Assembly: GCF_018069925.1 (NCBI RefSeq)
Contig: NZ_JAGPXB010000003.1
Coordinates: 124,001 to 188,000 of the forward strand
DNA length: 64,000 nt
Direction of reading: 5' to 3'
DNA from: Flavobacterium erciyesense
GTDB taxonomy: Bacteria > Bacteroidota > Bacteroidia > Flavobacteriales > Flavobacteriaceae
Position numbers and translations under genes: made by a program. The notes under the pieces were generated by a model that was given only the letters and a program-made list of their open reading frames with translations, was not told where the DNA came from and ran no database searches. Below, one piece after another: positions 54,799 to 63,656 of this stretch (position 1 is its first letter; the number at the start of each line of letters is the position of its first letter).

Positions 54799-56214
54799 AT
54801 GAATTACAAGCAAGCATTAAACAATAAAATATTCGAAATTATTTCCCAAGCTTCACAAGAACTGAACGTAGAAAGCTACGTTATTGGTGGCTTCGTGAGA
54901 GATTACATTTTAGGAAGAGATTTCAAAAAAGATATTGATGTCGTTGCCGTTGGTAGCGGTATCGAATTGGCATTAAAAGTATCGCAACTTTTGCCAAACA
55001 AACCAAAAGTACAAGTTTTTAAAACCTATGGCACTGCCATGCTGCGTTTTGAAGATACCGAAATTGAATTTGTTGGCGCCCGAAAAGAGTCGTACCAATC
55101 AGACAGCCGTAACCCAATAGTTGAAAATGGTACTTTAAAAGATGATCAAGACCGTCGTGATTTTACGATCAATGCCTTGGCTATTTCCTTGAATGAAGGA
55201 ACTTATGGCGACTTGCTTGATCCGTTTCAAGGTCTGCAAGACATGGATAAAAAGATTCTGAAAACACCTTTAAATCCTGATATTACTTATTCTGACGATC
55301 CGTTGCGAATGATGCGCGCTATTCGTTTTGCAACGCAATTGAATTTTGAAATTGAAACCGAATCGTTGCAGGCTATTACTAAAAACGCCGAGCGAATTAA
55401 AATCATTTCTGGCGAACGCATCGTTGATGAACTCAACAAAATTTTACAAACCGCTAAACCTTCTGTTGGCTTTTTATTACTCTATCAAACAGGCTTGTTA
55501 GATTTAATTTTGCCCGAGCTTACCGCCTTAAATCAAGTGGAAGAAATTGAAGGTCATACGCACAAAAATAATTTTTATCACACCTTAGAAGTAGTAGATA
55601 ATATTTGCCCAAATACGGATGATGTCTGGTTGAGATGGGCTGCTTTGTTGCACGATATTGGTAAAGCACCTACCAAACGATTCAATAAAAAACAAGGATG
55701 GACGTTTCATGGACATGAATTTCTGGGCGGTAAAATGGCCAAAAAAATATTCGAACGCTTGCACATGCCTTTAAACCACAAAATGAAATTTGTTCAAAAA
55801 ATGGTTTCGATGAGTTCAAGACCAATCGTTTTGTCTCAGGATTTAGTAACTGATAGTGCGGTTCGCCGATTGGTTTTTGATGCCGGTGAAGATGTTGAAA
55901 ATTTGATGATTTTGTGCGAGGCAGACATTACCACCAAAAACCCAAACAAGTTCAAAAAATACCATAAAAATTTTGAAATAGTTCGAAAAAAAATCATTGA
56001 GGTAGAGGAGCGTGATCATGTACGTAATTTTCAACCACCAATAAGTGGAGAAGAAATCATGGCGATTTTCAACTTAAAACCTTCTATGGAAATTGGCCGT
56101 TTGAAAGAAGCAATCAAAGAAGCAATTTTAGAAGGCGAAATCCCGAACGATTATCAAGCTGCCTATGATTTTATGTTGATCAAAGCAGCAAAAATGGGTT
56201 TGGCCAAAGTTTAA
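54799..56214 (+). CDS. cca: CCA tRNA nucleotidyltransferase with HD domain
   Basis: The 471-residue protein has the nucleotidyltransferase head VIGGFVRDYILGRDFKKDIDVVAVG (with DxD), RRDFTINALAISL, the RNA-binding neck (DDPLRMMRAIRFATQL) and a C-terminal HD domain (WAALLHDIGKAPTKR). It adds or repairs the 3' CCA end of tRNA; CCA-adding and poly(A) polymerase types are hard to separate by sequence. It probably forms an operon with tsaC, interrupted by the cassette at 54358-54788. Confidence 0.92.
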   Translation: MNYKQALNNKIFEIISQASQELNVESYVIGGFVRDYILGRDFKKDIDVVAVGSGIELALKVSQLLPNKPKVQVFKTYGTAMLRFEDTEIEFVGARKESYQSDSRNPIVENGTLKDDQDRRDFTINALAISLNEGTYGDLLDPFQGLQDMDKKILKTPLNPDITYSDDPLRMMRAIRFATQLNFEIETESLQAITKNAERIKIISGERIVDELNKILQTAKPSVGFLLLYQTGLLDLILPELTALNQVEEIEGHTHKNNFYHTLEVVDNICPNTDDVWLRWAALLHDIGKAPTKRFNKKQGWTFHGHEFLGGKMAKKIFERLHMPLNHKMKFVQKMVSMSSRPIVLSQDLVTDSAVRRLVFDAGEDVENLMILCEADITTKNPNKFKKYHKNFEIVRKKIIEVEERDHVRNFQPPISGEEIMAIFNLKPSMEIGRLKEAIKEAILEGEIPNDYQAAYDFMLIKAAKMGLAKV

Positions 56215-56339
56215 CTATTGTTTCAAATAGCAATACTGGGCTTTTAGCTACTTTTGCAACAGCAAAACAATTGCAATTTTAATGCTAAAAAAATAAAAAA
56301 ACGGTCGATAGAAAGACCTCAATTTTTCTACCAATTCAG

Positions 56340-57365
56340 ATGAAAAAATACTTTTTAAAATCAGCAAAAATAGCCTTAGTACTGGTTTATTTGGTCATAT
56401 TTGCCGGAGCTTTTGTTCGATTGACAGGCTCTGGAATGGGATGCCCAGATTGGCCAAAATGTTTTGGATACTACATTCCACCAACCGAAAAAAGTCAGCT
56501 ACTTTTCACACCTGCTAAACAGTATGAAAAAGGACAAGTAATTATAAAAGACGAAGCGCTTTTGGTAGCTAAAACGGACTTTACCTCAACTAATAGTTTT
56601 GAAGCTGCGAATTGGGAAAAATATACCAAACATGACTACGCTATTTTTAACCCGATGCACACTTGGGTAGAATTTATAAATCGCCTTTTTGGAGCTCTAG
56701 CAGGTATAGCTTGTGTGATTACATTTGCGCTAGCATTTGGATACCGCAAGGATAATAGCAAACTAATTTACCTTTCCTTTGCCGTGTGCGTTTTGATGGG
56801 ATTTCAAGCCTGGTTAGGAAAAACTGTTGTAGACTCTGATTTGAGTCCGTATAAAATCACCACACACATGCTAGCGGCACTACTTATTGTTGCTTTACAA
56901 TTGTATGTTATTTACAATGTTCAAAAAAACAATCAACCTGCAGTTAACGCTCCTACAAAATACAAGAATCTTTTAATATTTGCTTTGTTGCTAACTTTAG
57001 TTCAAATTATTTTGGGCACTGATGTTCGTGAACAAGTTGATATCGTTGTAAAAACAGGAGCGCCAGAAATCATGTGGTTGCAAAACCCAAGTTGGATTTT
57101 CTACTTTCACCGTTCCTTTTCAATAGTTGTTTTGGCTATCAATGCCTATTTATTGTACCTCAACAACCAATCCAATTTAGGATATAGCAAAACCAAATGG
57201 ATTATGTATTTGCTTGCTGTAGAAATCGCTTCAGGAATTGCCATGTATTACTTTGATTTCCCTTTTGGAACGCAAACTATTCATTTGGTTTTAGCAACAG
57301 TGTTGTTTGGTGTGCAATTTTACCTATTTTTGGAAACCAGAAAGAAAAATATCCTTTCTGCATAA
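56340..57365 (+). CDS. ctaA: Haem A synthase (COX15/CtaA family)
   Basis: CtaA oxidises haem O to haem A for aa3-type cytochrome oxidases. The 341-residue protein has eight membrane helices and conserved RLTGSGMGCPDWPKCFGYYIPP, HTWVEFINRLFGALAG, ITTHMLAALLIV and FYFHRSFSIVVL, which hold the haem-binding histidines. The aa3 oxidase genes are not in this window. It follows cca after 125 bases. Confidence 0.93.
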   Translation: MKKYFLKSAKIALVLVYLVIFAGAFVRLTGSGMGCPDWPKCFGYYIPPTEKSQLLFTPAKQYEKGQVIIKDEALLVAKTDFTSTNSFEAANWEKYTKHDYAIFNPMHTWVEFINRLFGALAGIACVITFALAFGYRKDNSKLIYLSFAVCVLMGFQAWLGKTVVDSDLSPYKITTHMLAALLIVALQLYVIYNVQKNNQPAVNAPTKYKNLLIFALLLTLVQIILGTDVREQVDIVVKTGAPEIMWLQNPSWIFYFHRSFSIVVLAINAYLLYLNNQSNLGYSKTKWIMYLLAVEIASGIAMYYFDFPFGTQTIHLVLATVLFGVQFYLFLETRKKNILSA

Positions 57366-57411
57366 TACCTAGACTATATTGTCGCAGTTCTTGTTGCCTA
57401 TTTAAATTAAA

Positions 57412-58185
57412 ATGTCAAAACTTGCTAGCCAAGATCAGTTTTTAGATTTGTCTGATTACGGAAGATCATTTGGAAGATTGCTTGCCAATCAATTAAAAAA
57501 CACTCGCTTTACGCCCATACACTTAACCTTACTTTTTGGCCTTTCGGGTTTAACAGCGATCTATTGCATGTTAGTCGGCGCTTATGTTTGGGCTGCTTTT
57601 TTTATTGTTCTAAAGTCAGGTATTGATGCCGCTGATGGCGAATTGGCTCGACTCAAAAATACTCCATCATACACCGGAAGGTATTTAGATAGTGTGTTTG
57701 ACATTATTCTCAATTTTATGTTTTTGATGACTATTTGTTACATTTCAAAAACAACTTTGTTGCCAACATTGCTTGCCTTTTTTGGTATTCAGCTACAAGG
57801 CACATTGTATAATTATTATTACGTTATTTTGCGAAACAAATCGGTTGGCGGTGATACAACAAGTAAAATATTCGAATACAAATCGCCACGTGCTTTGCCT
57901 GGCGAAACGCAAAAATCAGTTGATATTTTATTCAAAATTTACACGGTCGTTTATGGTTTGTTTGACAAAATCATCCACACGCTCGATGCTGATGCGTACA
58001 AAGTAAAAACATTCCCTAACTGGTTCATGACCCTACTTTCAATTTATGGTTTGGGTTTTCAACTGTTACTAATTGCTGCTTTGCTTGCCTTTGATAAAGT
58101 AGAATGGATTATTCCGTTTTTCATTTTTTACACGGGATTTATTCTGGTTTTAATTGCTATTCGAAAAATCTTCTTCAAGGTTTAA
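57412..58185 (+). CDS. CDP-alcohol phosphatidyltransferase family protein
   Basis: The 257-residue protein has about six membrane helices and the CDP-alcohol phosphotransferase signature DG-x2-AR-x8-G-x3-D-x3-D, seen as DGELARLKN...GRYLDSVFD. It transfers a phospho-alcohol group from a CDP-linked donor to make a lipid or polyol phosphate; the substrate is unknown. It follows ctaA after 46 bases and may share its transcript. Confidence 0.88.
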   Translation: MSKLASQDQFLDLSDYGRSFGRLLANQLKNTRFTPIHLTLLFGLSGLTAIYCMLVGAYVWAAFFIVLKSGIDAADGELARLKNTPSYTGRYLDSVFDIILNFMFLMTICYISKTTLLPTLLAFFGIQLQGTLYNYYYVILRNKSVGGDTTSKIFEYKSPRALPGETQKSVDILFKIYTVVYGLFDKIIHTLDADAYKVKTFPNWFMTLLSIYGLGFQLLLIAALLAFDKVEWIIPFFIFYTGFILVLIAIRKIFFKV

Positions 58186-58375
58186 ACCAACATAGATTTA
58201 ATCTATAACTTTACACTAAAGCGCTAAAAACCAGTATTTATCTTCTTTTATGTTAAAGTTAAATATGAAGTGTTTTGATAAGCTTTTCTATCAATAAAGC
58301 CAACTATCCAATGGCCGGCAAATTTTTAAAAAATTATTAAATCAGTTACGAACCAAGATCTAAATGCAGTTAAAA

Positions 58376-58585
58376 TCATGATTTTTTTCTTTTTAATTTG
58401 TCCCAAGATAACCATTTAAAATTGAGGAGTATCATCACAATTAAAATAAGGCCAATCCAAAAATAGTCAAGTAAAGAAATGTTTTTGTAGTGCGGCTGAC
58501 TTATCTTTCCGTATAAACCAATAGTATAAGGAACAAGTAAATAAACTGTTGCCAACAAAAATAAAATTTTAAAAAATTTCTTCAT
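58376..58585 (-). CDS. Small membrane protein, unknown
   Basis: The 69-residue protein (MKKFFKILFLLATVYLLVPY...) has two predicted membrane helices separated by a short loop (GLYGKISQPHYKNISLLDY) and a lysine-rich end (DKLKRKKS). No family recognised. An in-frame ATG at 58609 would add eight residues. It lies alone, with 190 bases of gene-free sequence between it and the preceding convergent gene. Confidence 0.6.
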   Translation of the reverse strand: MKKFFKILFLLATVYLLVPYTIGLYGKISQPHYKNISLLDYFWIGLILIVMILLNFKWLSWDKLKRKKS

Positions 58586-58673
58586 ATCAATGAACTGATT
58601 ATTGTACAATGATAAACATTTTCAGACTACGATTAATAAGAAAAGTTGATAGTTCATAACCGTAAAAAAGTGG

Positions 58674-59606
58674 TTATTTTGAAACAAGATCTTTTAAAAT
58701 TTCGTGCAAATGATTTTCAGAATTTAGTACGCTATTTTCTGCCTTAGCAAATTCATTTAATACCTTATCGAATAAATCTTCGAGATTTTCAGCCAGCACG
58801 AACATGTCTTCTTCATCTCGGCCAAAGTTGATCACCTGTCCCCTTTTCCCTTTTGAATCAGGGTCGAGATCGATTCCGATATAGTTTCCACCATAATCTG
58901 AAAATATGGGCAGCCATTTAAAGTGAAAATATTTTTTTTTAATCGCATGCTCCGGAGTTGACGTAAACGGAATTTCCTGATCAAAGTCATATGCAAATCG
59001 TTCCAATTCGTAATTTCCATCTGAAAAAAGTACAAATCGTAACTCGTCCCAGCGATAAGTTGGCTGTTCAAGATTATACAACTCATTGACATATTCTTCA
59101 ATTTCGCTTGTATCTACCCGCATTATCTCTCTGTTATGAGCTGTTGTGCTTTCAGATTTATAAAGATAAGGACCTCCAAAACTATTGAGCCCACATTGAA
59201 ATTCTATTTTATACCAAGCTTTTTTTAAGCCAAAAAAGCTTTTCTTAGGAGCTTTACTGCTGTAGAAATTAACAATTTTCTTTATCAGATACTCTGATTG
59301 ATCAGGGTTAGCAATGGTATTTTCTTCATACTTTATTAGAGTTCTACTAAAATTCAATTGTCGAATAATTTCCTCCGAGTTGCAAAATTGTTCTCCAAAA
59401 AAAATCCCATTGCCACTATCATTCTGCCCGTTTGCATATTCGTAAAGTGCAATAATTTCATTTGGTAATTTTTCTTCTAGCAAGGCTTCAATTCCTTGAA
59501 TCGCATTACTGTCAATTGGCTCATTCAGCGCTCCCAATTTCATTTTAGTTTGTTCTTCTTGAACTCTTATAATTTTCTGAAGTTTTTCTACAACATTCAT
59601 ACGCAA
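58674..59606 (-). CDS. SMI1/KNR4 (SUKH) family protein
   Basis: The 310-residue protein has the SUKH pattern: LLEEKLPNEIIALYEYANGQND near residue 35-60, then WLPIFSDYGGNYIGIDLDPDSKGKRGQVINFGRD near 230-265, ending with helix LFDKVLNEF. SUKH proteins often act as immunity proteins against contact-dependent toxins, but many are stand-alone with unknown roles. No toxin gene adjoins. A second ATG two codons in is also possible. Confidence 0.82.
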   Translation of the reverse strand: MRMNVVEKLQKIIRVQEEQTKMKLGALNEPIDSNAIQGIEALLEEKLPNEIIALYEYANGQNDSGNGIFFGEQFCNSEEIIRQLNFSRTLIKYEENTIANPDQSEYLIKKIVNFYSSKAPKKSFFGLKKAWYKIEFQCGLNSFGGPYLYKSESTTAHNREIMRVDTSEIEEYVNELYNLEQPTYRWDELRFVLFSDGNYELERFAYDFDQEIPFTSTPEHAIKKKYFHFKWLPIFSDYGGNYIGIDLDPDSKGKRGQVINFGRDEEDMFVLAENLEDLFDKVLNEFAKAENSVLNSENHLHEILKDLVSK

Positions 59607-59643
59607 TTCTGTTTAGTCATAAATTATCCTAACTAAGCTATTT

Positions 59644-60411
59644 TTATCCCAACCAATTTTTAAAATCAGCCACTTTTTCGCGGCTTACAATTACCTCATC
59701 ATCCTTGTACGTAGGTAGCACAACGCGCAAGCGCGAGTTACTATACATGACAATTTCTTTAATGGCTTTCATTGGCACAATAAATTTTCGGCTAATGCGA
59801 TAAAAATCTTTAGGATCTAATTCTTGCTCAAGTTGCTCCAAAGTAGACTCAATCAAGTAATTCCGATTGTCAATAGTATGCAAATAGGTTCCTTTGTTTT
59901 CGCTAAAAATACATTCAATTTCGTCAACCGCCACCACTTTTAAATACTGACCAATTTTTACAGTAAAGCGTTTTTTGTAACTTTTGTCAAACGGATTTGC
60001 TAACATTTTTTTGATTTGTTCAAAATCGATTCCTAAGTTTGGAGTAGACACTACTTCTTTAGGCAACAATGATTTGAATTTACTTACCGCAACTTCAAGA
60101 TCATCTTCATCAATTGGTTTCAAGAGGTAGTCAATGCTATTCAATTTAAAAGCTCGCAAGGCATATTCATCATAAGCCGTTGTAAAAATGACAGCACTTT
60201 TAATTTCAACTTTTTCGAAAATCTCAAACGATAATCCGTCTGATAGCTGAATATCTAGAAAAATCAAATCGGGATGCTCGTTTGTAGAAAACCATTCTAC
60301 AGCTTCTTCTACAGAGTGAAGCATCGTTTGCACTTGCACACCTAACTTTTCTACTTTACGTTGCAAAAGTCGTGCTGCTGGTTTTTCGTCTTCTATAATT
60401 AATGTTGTCAT
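59644..60411 (-). CDS. LytR/AlgR-type response regulator (LytTR)
   Basis: The 255-residue protein has an N-terminal receiver domain with Asp53 as the phosphorylation site (LIFLDIQLSDG), the conserved acidic pair at residues 7-9 and Lys in LLKPIDEDD. A C-terminal LytTR DNA-binding domain (KRFTVKIGQYLKVVAVDEIECIFSENKGTYLHT...) follows. It should be phosphorylated by the histidine kinase encoded three genes upstream on the same strand (61094-62425). Confidence 0.92.
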   Translation of the reverse strand: MTTLIIEDEKPAARLLQRKVEKLGVQVQTMLHSVEEAVEWFSTNEHPDLIFLDIQLSDGLSFEIFEKVEIKSAVIFTTAYDEYALRAFKLNSIDYLLKPIDEDDLEVAVSKFKSLLPKEVVSTPNLGIDFEQIKKMLANPFDKSYKKRFTVKIGQYLKVVAVDEIECIFSENKGTYLHTIDNRNYLIESTLEQLEQELDPKDFYRISRKFIVPMKAIKEIVMYSNSRLRVVLPTYKDDEVIVSREKVADFKNWLG

Positions 60412-60477
60412 GAATGGTTATGCTTGCTTTATAAATGATTTTTTAGCTTTTATTGCTGAGTAAAAATAAGAATTTAG

Positions 60478-60786
60478 TTATTCCCAATTCGAGTTTTTTT
60501 GTTTCTCCATTAGTTCTTTGATTTTACGCTCTTCCCAATCGCGGCCTAAAAATACTGGAGGTAAAAAAACCGATAATCCATGTGCGGCCAAACCAATTCC
60601 CCAAAAAATTGCAGTTGCAAAATTTCCCCATTGAAAATAGCTTTCGTCAGACTTCAGATTTTGTATGTTCAACACTACAATCATTACGTTGATTACAATG
60701 TAAACAATGAGGTGCGTATAAAAACCTTTAATTTTTCGAACTCTTTTTAGTGCATTATCGTATGCTATTTGATCTGTTGTAGTCAT
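60478..60786 (-). CDS. 2TM domain protein
   Basis: The 102-residue protein is a single 2TM domain: AYDNALKRVRKIKGFYTHLIVYIVINVMIVVLN (helix 1), a short loop, NFATAIFWGIGLAAHGLSVF (helix 2), then DWEERKIKELMEKQK. The role is unknown; such domains often accompany LytTR systems in Bacteroidota. It is the third of three 2TM copies encoded in a row and lies 2 bases after the previous one. Confidence 0.85.
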   Translation of the reverse strand: MTTTDQIAYDNALKRVRKIKGFYTHLIVYIVINVMIVVLNIQNLKSDESYFQWGNFATAIFWGIGLAAHGLSVFLPPVFLGRDWEERKIKELMEKQKNSNWE

Positions 60787-60788
60787 GA

Positions 60789-61103
60789 TTACTCGTAGGT
60801 ATTAGTTTTGTTTTTCTCTTCTTGAATGTATTGTTGAATTTTTCTTTCTTCCCAGTTTTGTCCAAAAAACGGAATCCAATTAAAAACTCTAATGGCGTGA
60901 AATAAAAGTCCAATTCCCCAACTTCCGAAAGTCCAAAGGAAAAATAAATAGTTTGGAGAATATCTAAAATTTATTAGGATCAGAATTCCATTTACAAGTA
61001 CAAATGCAGCAAGATGTGAATAAAACCCTTTTAATTCCTCCACTTGTTTTTTAGCGATTTGATACTGCTCAAATTCGCTATTATTTGGTTTATTTAGTTC
61101 CAT
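60789..61103 (-). CDS. 2TM domain protein
   Basis: The 104-residue protein has the same layout as its neighbours: IAKKQVEELKGFYSHLAAFVLVNGILILIN, FGSWGIGLLFHAIRVF and NWEERKIQQYIQEEK. I chose ATG 61103 (MELNKPNNSEFEQ), which overlaps the end of the kinase gene by 10 bases; an upstream ATG at 61154 would extend further into it. Co-transcribed with the kinase and regulator genes. Confidence 0.85.
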   Translation of the reverse strand: MELNKPNNSEFEQYQIAKKQVEELKGFYSHLAAFVLVNGILILINFRYSPNYLFFLWTFGSWGIGLLFHAIRVFNWIPFFGQNWEERKIQQYIQEEKNKTNTYE

Positions 61104-62425
61104 TTGTTTGTTTTGTTTTTGTTTAAAATCTGTTGAATTTTTTGTTCTTCCCAATTTTTACCATACCCAAAGGTCTCGAGTGCATGAAATGTAAGTCCCA
61201 TTCCCCAGCCTAAAAGCGGGAACCAAAACCATTGAAAAGGATGTGGCGAACTCAGGTTAACGATGATTAAAATTGGGATTACAATACAGTACGAAATTAA
61301 ATTTCCGTAAAATCCTTTTAATTTTTCTACTCTTTCTTTAGCTCTTGCGTACGCCAAATTTTCGTTGCTAATTGTATTTGTTTCCATAGCGGCTATTTGT
61401 TTGGTTAAAATAGGGATCAGTACTTTAAAGTGTGTTTCCGTTTGTTCTACTAAAACTTTTCTCTTTGATAGCAAGGCATAACGGCTTACAATGTTTTGCA
61501 ATCCTACACCTTGACGGTCTTGTAATACTTCTTTTTTTTGCAAATTATTTTGAACTACCAGGTAATTATCCTGAATGAATATGGTAATTTGCAATGGTTT
61601 ATTTTCACTTACTACATTGTGCTTGATGGTGTTTTCTAGCAATAATTGCAAGGAAAGCGGCACTACTCTAGCCTCTGTATTTTCAAAATCTGTTGGCAAT
61701 TGAAAACTAATACTGTTTTCAAATCGCATTTTCAATAAATTCATATAGGTTTTGGCAAAAGCCAATTCCTCGGCAACACTAACAAGTTCTTTGTCCTTTT
61801 GTTCTAAAACATATCGATAAATTTTAGATAAAGAGGTTGTAAAACGCTGTGCATTTTCAGGATTTTCTTCGATTAAAGAACTCAAAACATTCAAACTATT
61901 GAACAAAAAATGCGGATCAATTTGGTTTTTCAAACTCTCGAATTTGGCATTGGCTGTACCTGCAATAATTTTTTGTTCCTTGACTTTGTTCTCATTATAC
62001 GCTTTGTAAAAATAAACGGCATGAATTGTTAGCGTAACAAAAAAAGTTATGATACTGGATACAATGTAATTCTCTGGTTTTTCATTTTCCAAAAACTCTT
62101 GCAAACTTTTGTTGTCATAAACTACTTCTTCAAACAAGTGTAATAAAAAAATTACGATTAAAGACAGGACAACCGAGCCCGCGAAACCAACAAACAACCT
62201 CTTTTTAGAAAAACGTTCCACAAAGAGTGCATCTAATTTTATAAAAAACACTGCATTGGTACCATATAAAGCAAGTGTATACAAAGCAGTGAACAAAAAA
62301 TGAGTTAGTAAACGCTGGTTAAAACCTATTGTGCCGCCCATAACTACCGTAAATAATTGCATTAAGACAAAAATTATCAAGGTTAGTTTGAGTGCTTTTT
62401 GTAATTGTTGAAGAAATAAGTTCAT
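61094..62425 (-). CDS. LytS-type sensor histidine kinase fused to a C-terminal 2TM domain
   Basis: The 443-residue protein has four N-terminal membrane helices (residues of about 12-140), a His_kinase region with QIDPHFLFNSLN (His172), an ATPase part with LLENTIKHNV and GVGLQNI, and from about residue 350 a full 2TM domain (AYARAKERVEKLKGFYGNL...NWEEQKIQQILNK). The 2TM part resembles the two separate downstream proteins. The signal sensed is unknown. It is encoded in one run with two 2TM genes and the LytTR regulator. Confidence 0.9.
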   Translation of the reverse strand: MNLFLQQLQKALKLTLIIFVLMQLFTVVMGGTIGFNQRLLTHFLFTALYTLALYGTNAVFFIKLDALFVERFSKKRLFVGFAGSVVLSLIVIFLLHLFEEVVYDNKSLQEFLENEKPENYIVSSIITFFVTLTIHAVYFYKAYNENKVKEQKIIAGTANAKFESLKNQIDPHFLFNSLNVLSSLIEENPENAQRFTTSLSKIYRYVLEQKDKELVSVAEELAFAKTYMNLLKMRFENSISFQLPTDFENTEARVVPLSLQLLLENTIKHNVVSENKPLQITIFIQDNYLVVQNNLQKKEVLQDRQGVGLQNIVSRYALLSKRKVLVEQTETHFKVLIPILTKQIAAMETNTISNENLAYARAKERVEKLKGFYGNLISYCIVIPILIIVNLSSPHPFQWFWFPLLGWGMGLTFHALETFGYGKNWEEQKIQQILNKNKTNKWN

Positions 62426-62478
62426 TTTATAAATTCTTTAGTTTCCTGCTAGCCACAGCAACGTCAATTGTTTTTATA

Positions 62479-63099
62479 CTACTTACAATTTTTTTGAGCC
62501 ATTTGTGCTCTTTCTAATCCCCATGAAGGTGAAAAAACTGTTTCAGGTTTAAAAGTAGCAAAAAGTCCAATAGCTTTTTCAATTTGCGCACACATTGGTT
62601 TCGTATCCGTTCCCCAGAATTTCGCTCCGCCTATTTCAAATTCGGCTTTGCAAAACACAACTCTTGGGTTTTCAGGAGCAAGTGTCTTTGCTTTTGCGTA
62701 CAATTCCATTACAGGTCCGGCTAATTTTTGTCCGTTTGTCATGGGATCAAAAGCAATCCAGGCGGTATGAATCATGGCTTGAACAACAAGCAACTCTGCA
62801 TTATTAGGGTTTTTATCCATTTCAACATCAAGGGCTTTTTGAGCTTTATCAAGCAATAAACTTACTTGCTCTTTATCCTTTGTGCTAAAAGCTGCATTTG
62901 TATTTACCAGTGCCACATAATAATTAGGCAACCAGCTTGATTTTTCGGCAGCAGCAATTCTTTCAAATAAAGAGGATGCTTCGGTACTTTTTCCTTCACC
63001 CCACAATTGAAGTGCCTTACCCATACCTTGCTCAAATTGGCCTTGAGCCGAAACGTAAGAACTTATAAACAATACGATGGTAACAATAATTTTACTCAT
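62479..63099 (-). CDS. Secreted TPR-like protein, unknown role
   Basis: The 206-residue protein opens with a signal peptide (MSKIIVTIVLFISSYVSAQ) and has TPR-like helices (GKALQLWGEGKSTEASSLFERIAAAEKSSWLPNYYVALVNT...). WLPNYY and AWIAFDPMTNG are conserved in flavobacterial relatives as I recall. An ATG at 63144 would add 15 polar residues; I prefer 63099 because it gives a normal signal peptide. It lies 53 bases upstream of the sensor kinase gene on the same strand. Confidence 0.75.
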   Translation of the reverse strand: MSKIIVTIVLFISSYVSAQGQFEQGMGKALQLWGEGKSTEASSLFERIAAAEKSSWLPNYYVALVNTNAAFSTKDKEQVSLLLDKAQKALDVEMDKNPNNAELLVVQAMIHTAWIAFDPMTNGQKLAGPVMELYAKAKTLAPENPRVVFCKAEFEIGGAKFWGTDTKPMCAQIEKAIGLFATFKPETVFSPSWGLERAQMAQKNCK

Positions 63100-63144
63100 A
63101 ACTTTAGTTGTTTTAATTGGATTTTGGTTCATTGTTGTTTTCAT

Positions 63145-63655
63145 AATTTTTTGATTTTAAGATTATTTGATATGATGTTTGAAACGCTTTGTTTTAATTA
63201 CACTTCAAAAGTAGATTGCTTTTTACAGCTTAAAAATTGATTCCTACCGAACTGTAGAATTTAATGGATGAGTTGTGTTTTTAAGTTACAAAGGTGCTAA
63301 GGTTCTTAGGTTCTAAGTAATAAATTTGAAGATTCGCAGGCTTAGCACCTTAGTATCTTTGCGACTTTGAACCTCTTTGTCTAGTTGCAAAGGTTCTTAG
63401 GTTCAAAGTAAAAAATTTGAAGATTCGCAGGCTTAGTACCTCAGTATCTTTGCGACTTTGAACCTCTTTGTCTAGTTGCAAAGGTTCTTAGGTTCTTAGG
63501 ATCAAACTAATAAATTTGAAGATTCGCAGGCTTAGTACCTCAGTATCTTTGCGACTTTGAACCTCTTTGTCTAGTTGTAAAGGTTCTTAGGTTCAAAGTA
63601 ATAAATTTGAAGATTCGCAGGCTTAGTACCTCAGTATCTTTGCGACTTTGAACCT
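63145..63655. other. Gene-free region, 511 bp, mostly tandem repeats
   Basis: The left 145 bases hold a candidate promoter (63206-63213) for the secreted TPR-like gene. The rest is the 91-bp tandem repeat array. No coding region is supported. Confidence 0.7.
63206..63213 (-). promoter_or_regulatory. Candidate -7 element of TPR-kinase-2TM-LytTR operon
   Basis: TACTTTTG on the minus strand matches TAnnTTTG, about 60-110 bases before the two possible start codons. No well-spaced TTG was found. Confidence 0.4.
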
Positions 63656-63656
63656 C
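63290..63656. repeat. 91-bp tandem repeat array, four copies, with internal hairpin
   Basis: The anchor GATTCGCAGGCTTA recurs at 63331, 63422, 63521 and 63612 (steps of 91, 99 and 91; the third unit has an 8-base TTCTTAGG duplication). Most units contain AGGTTCAAAGT and its perfect complement ACTTTGAACCT, so each can fold into a long hairpin. The array ends exactly at the stop codon of the TonB-dependent receptor gene. Confidence 0.9.

Noticed and set aside
63290..63656. CRISPR array
   Set aside because: The units are direct tandem copies with a 91-base period and no unique spacers between conserved short repeats, and no cas genes are present.
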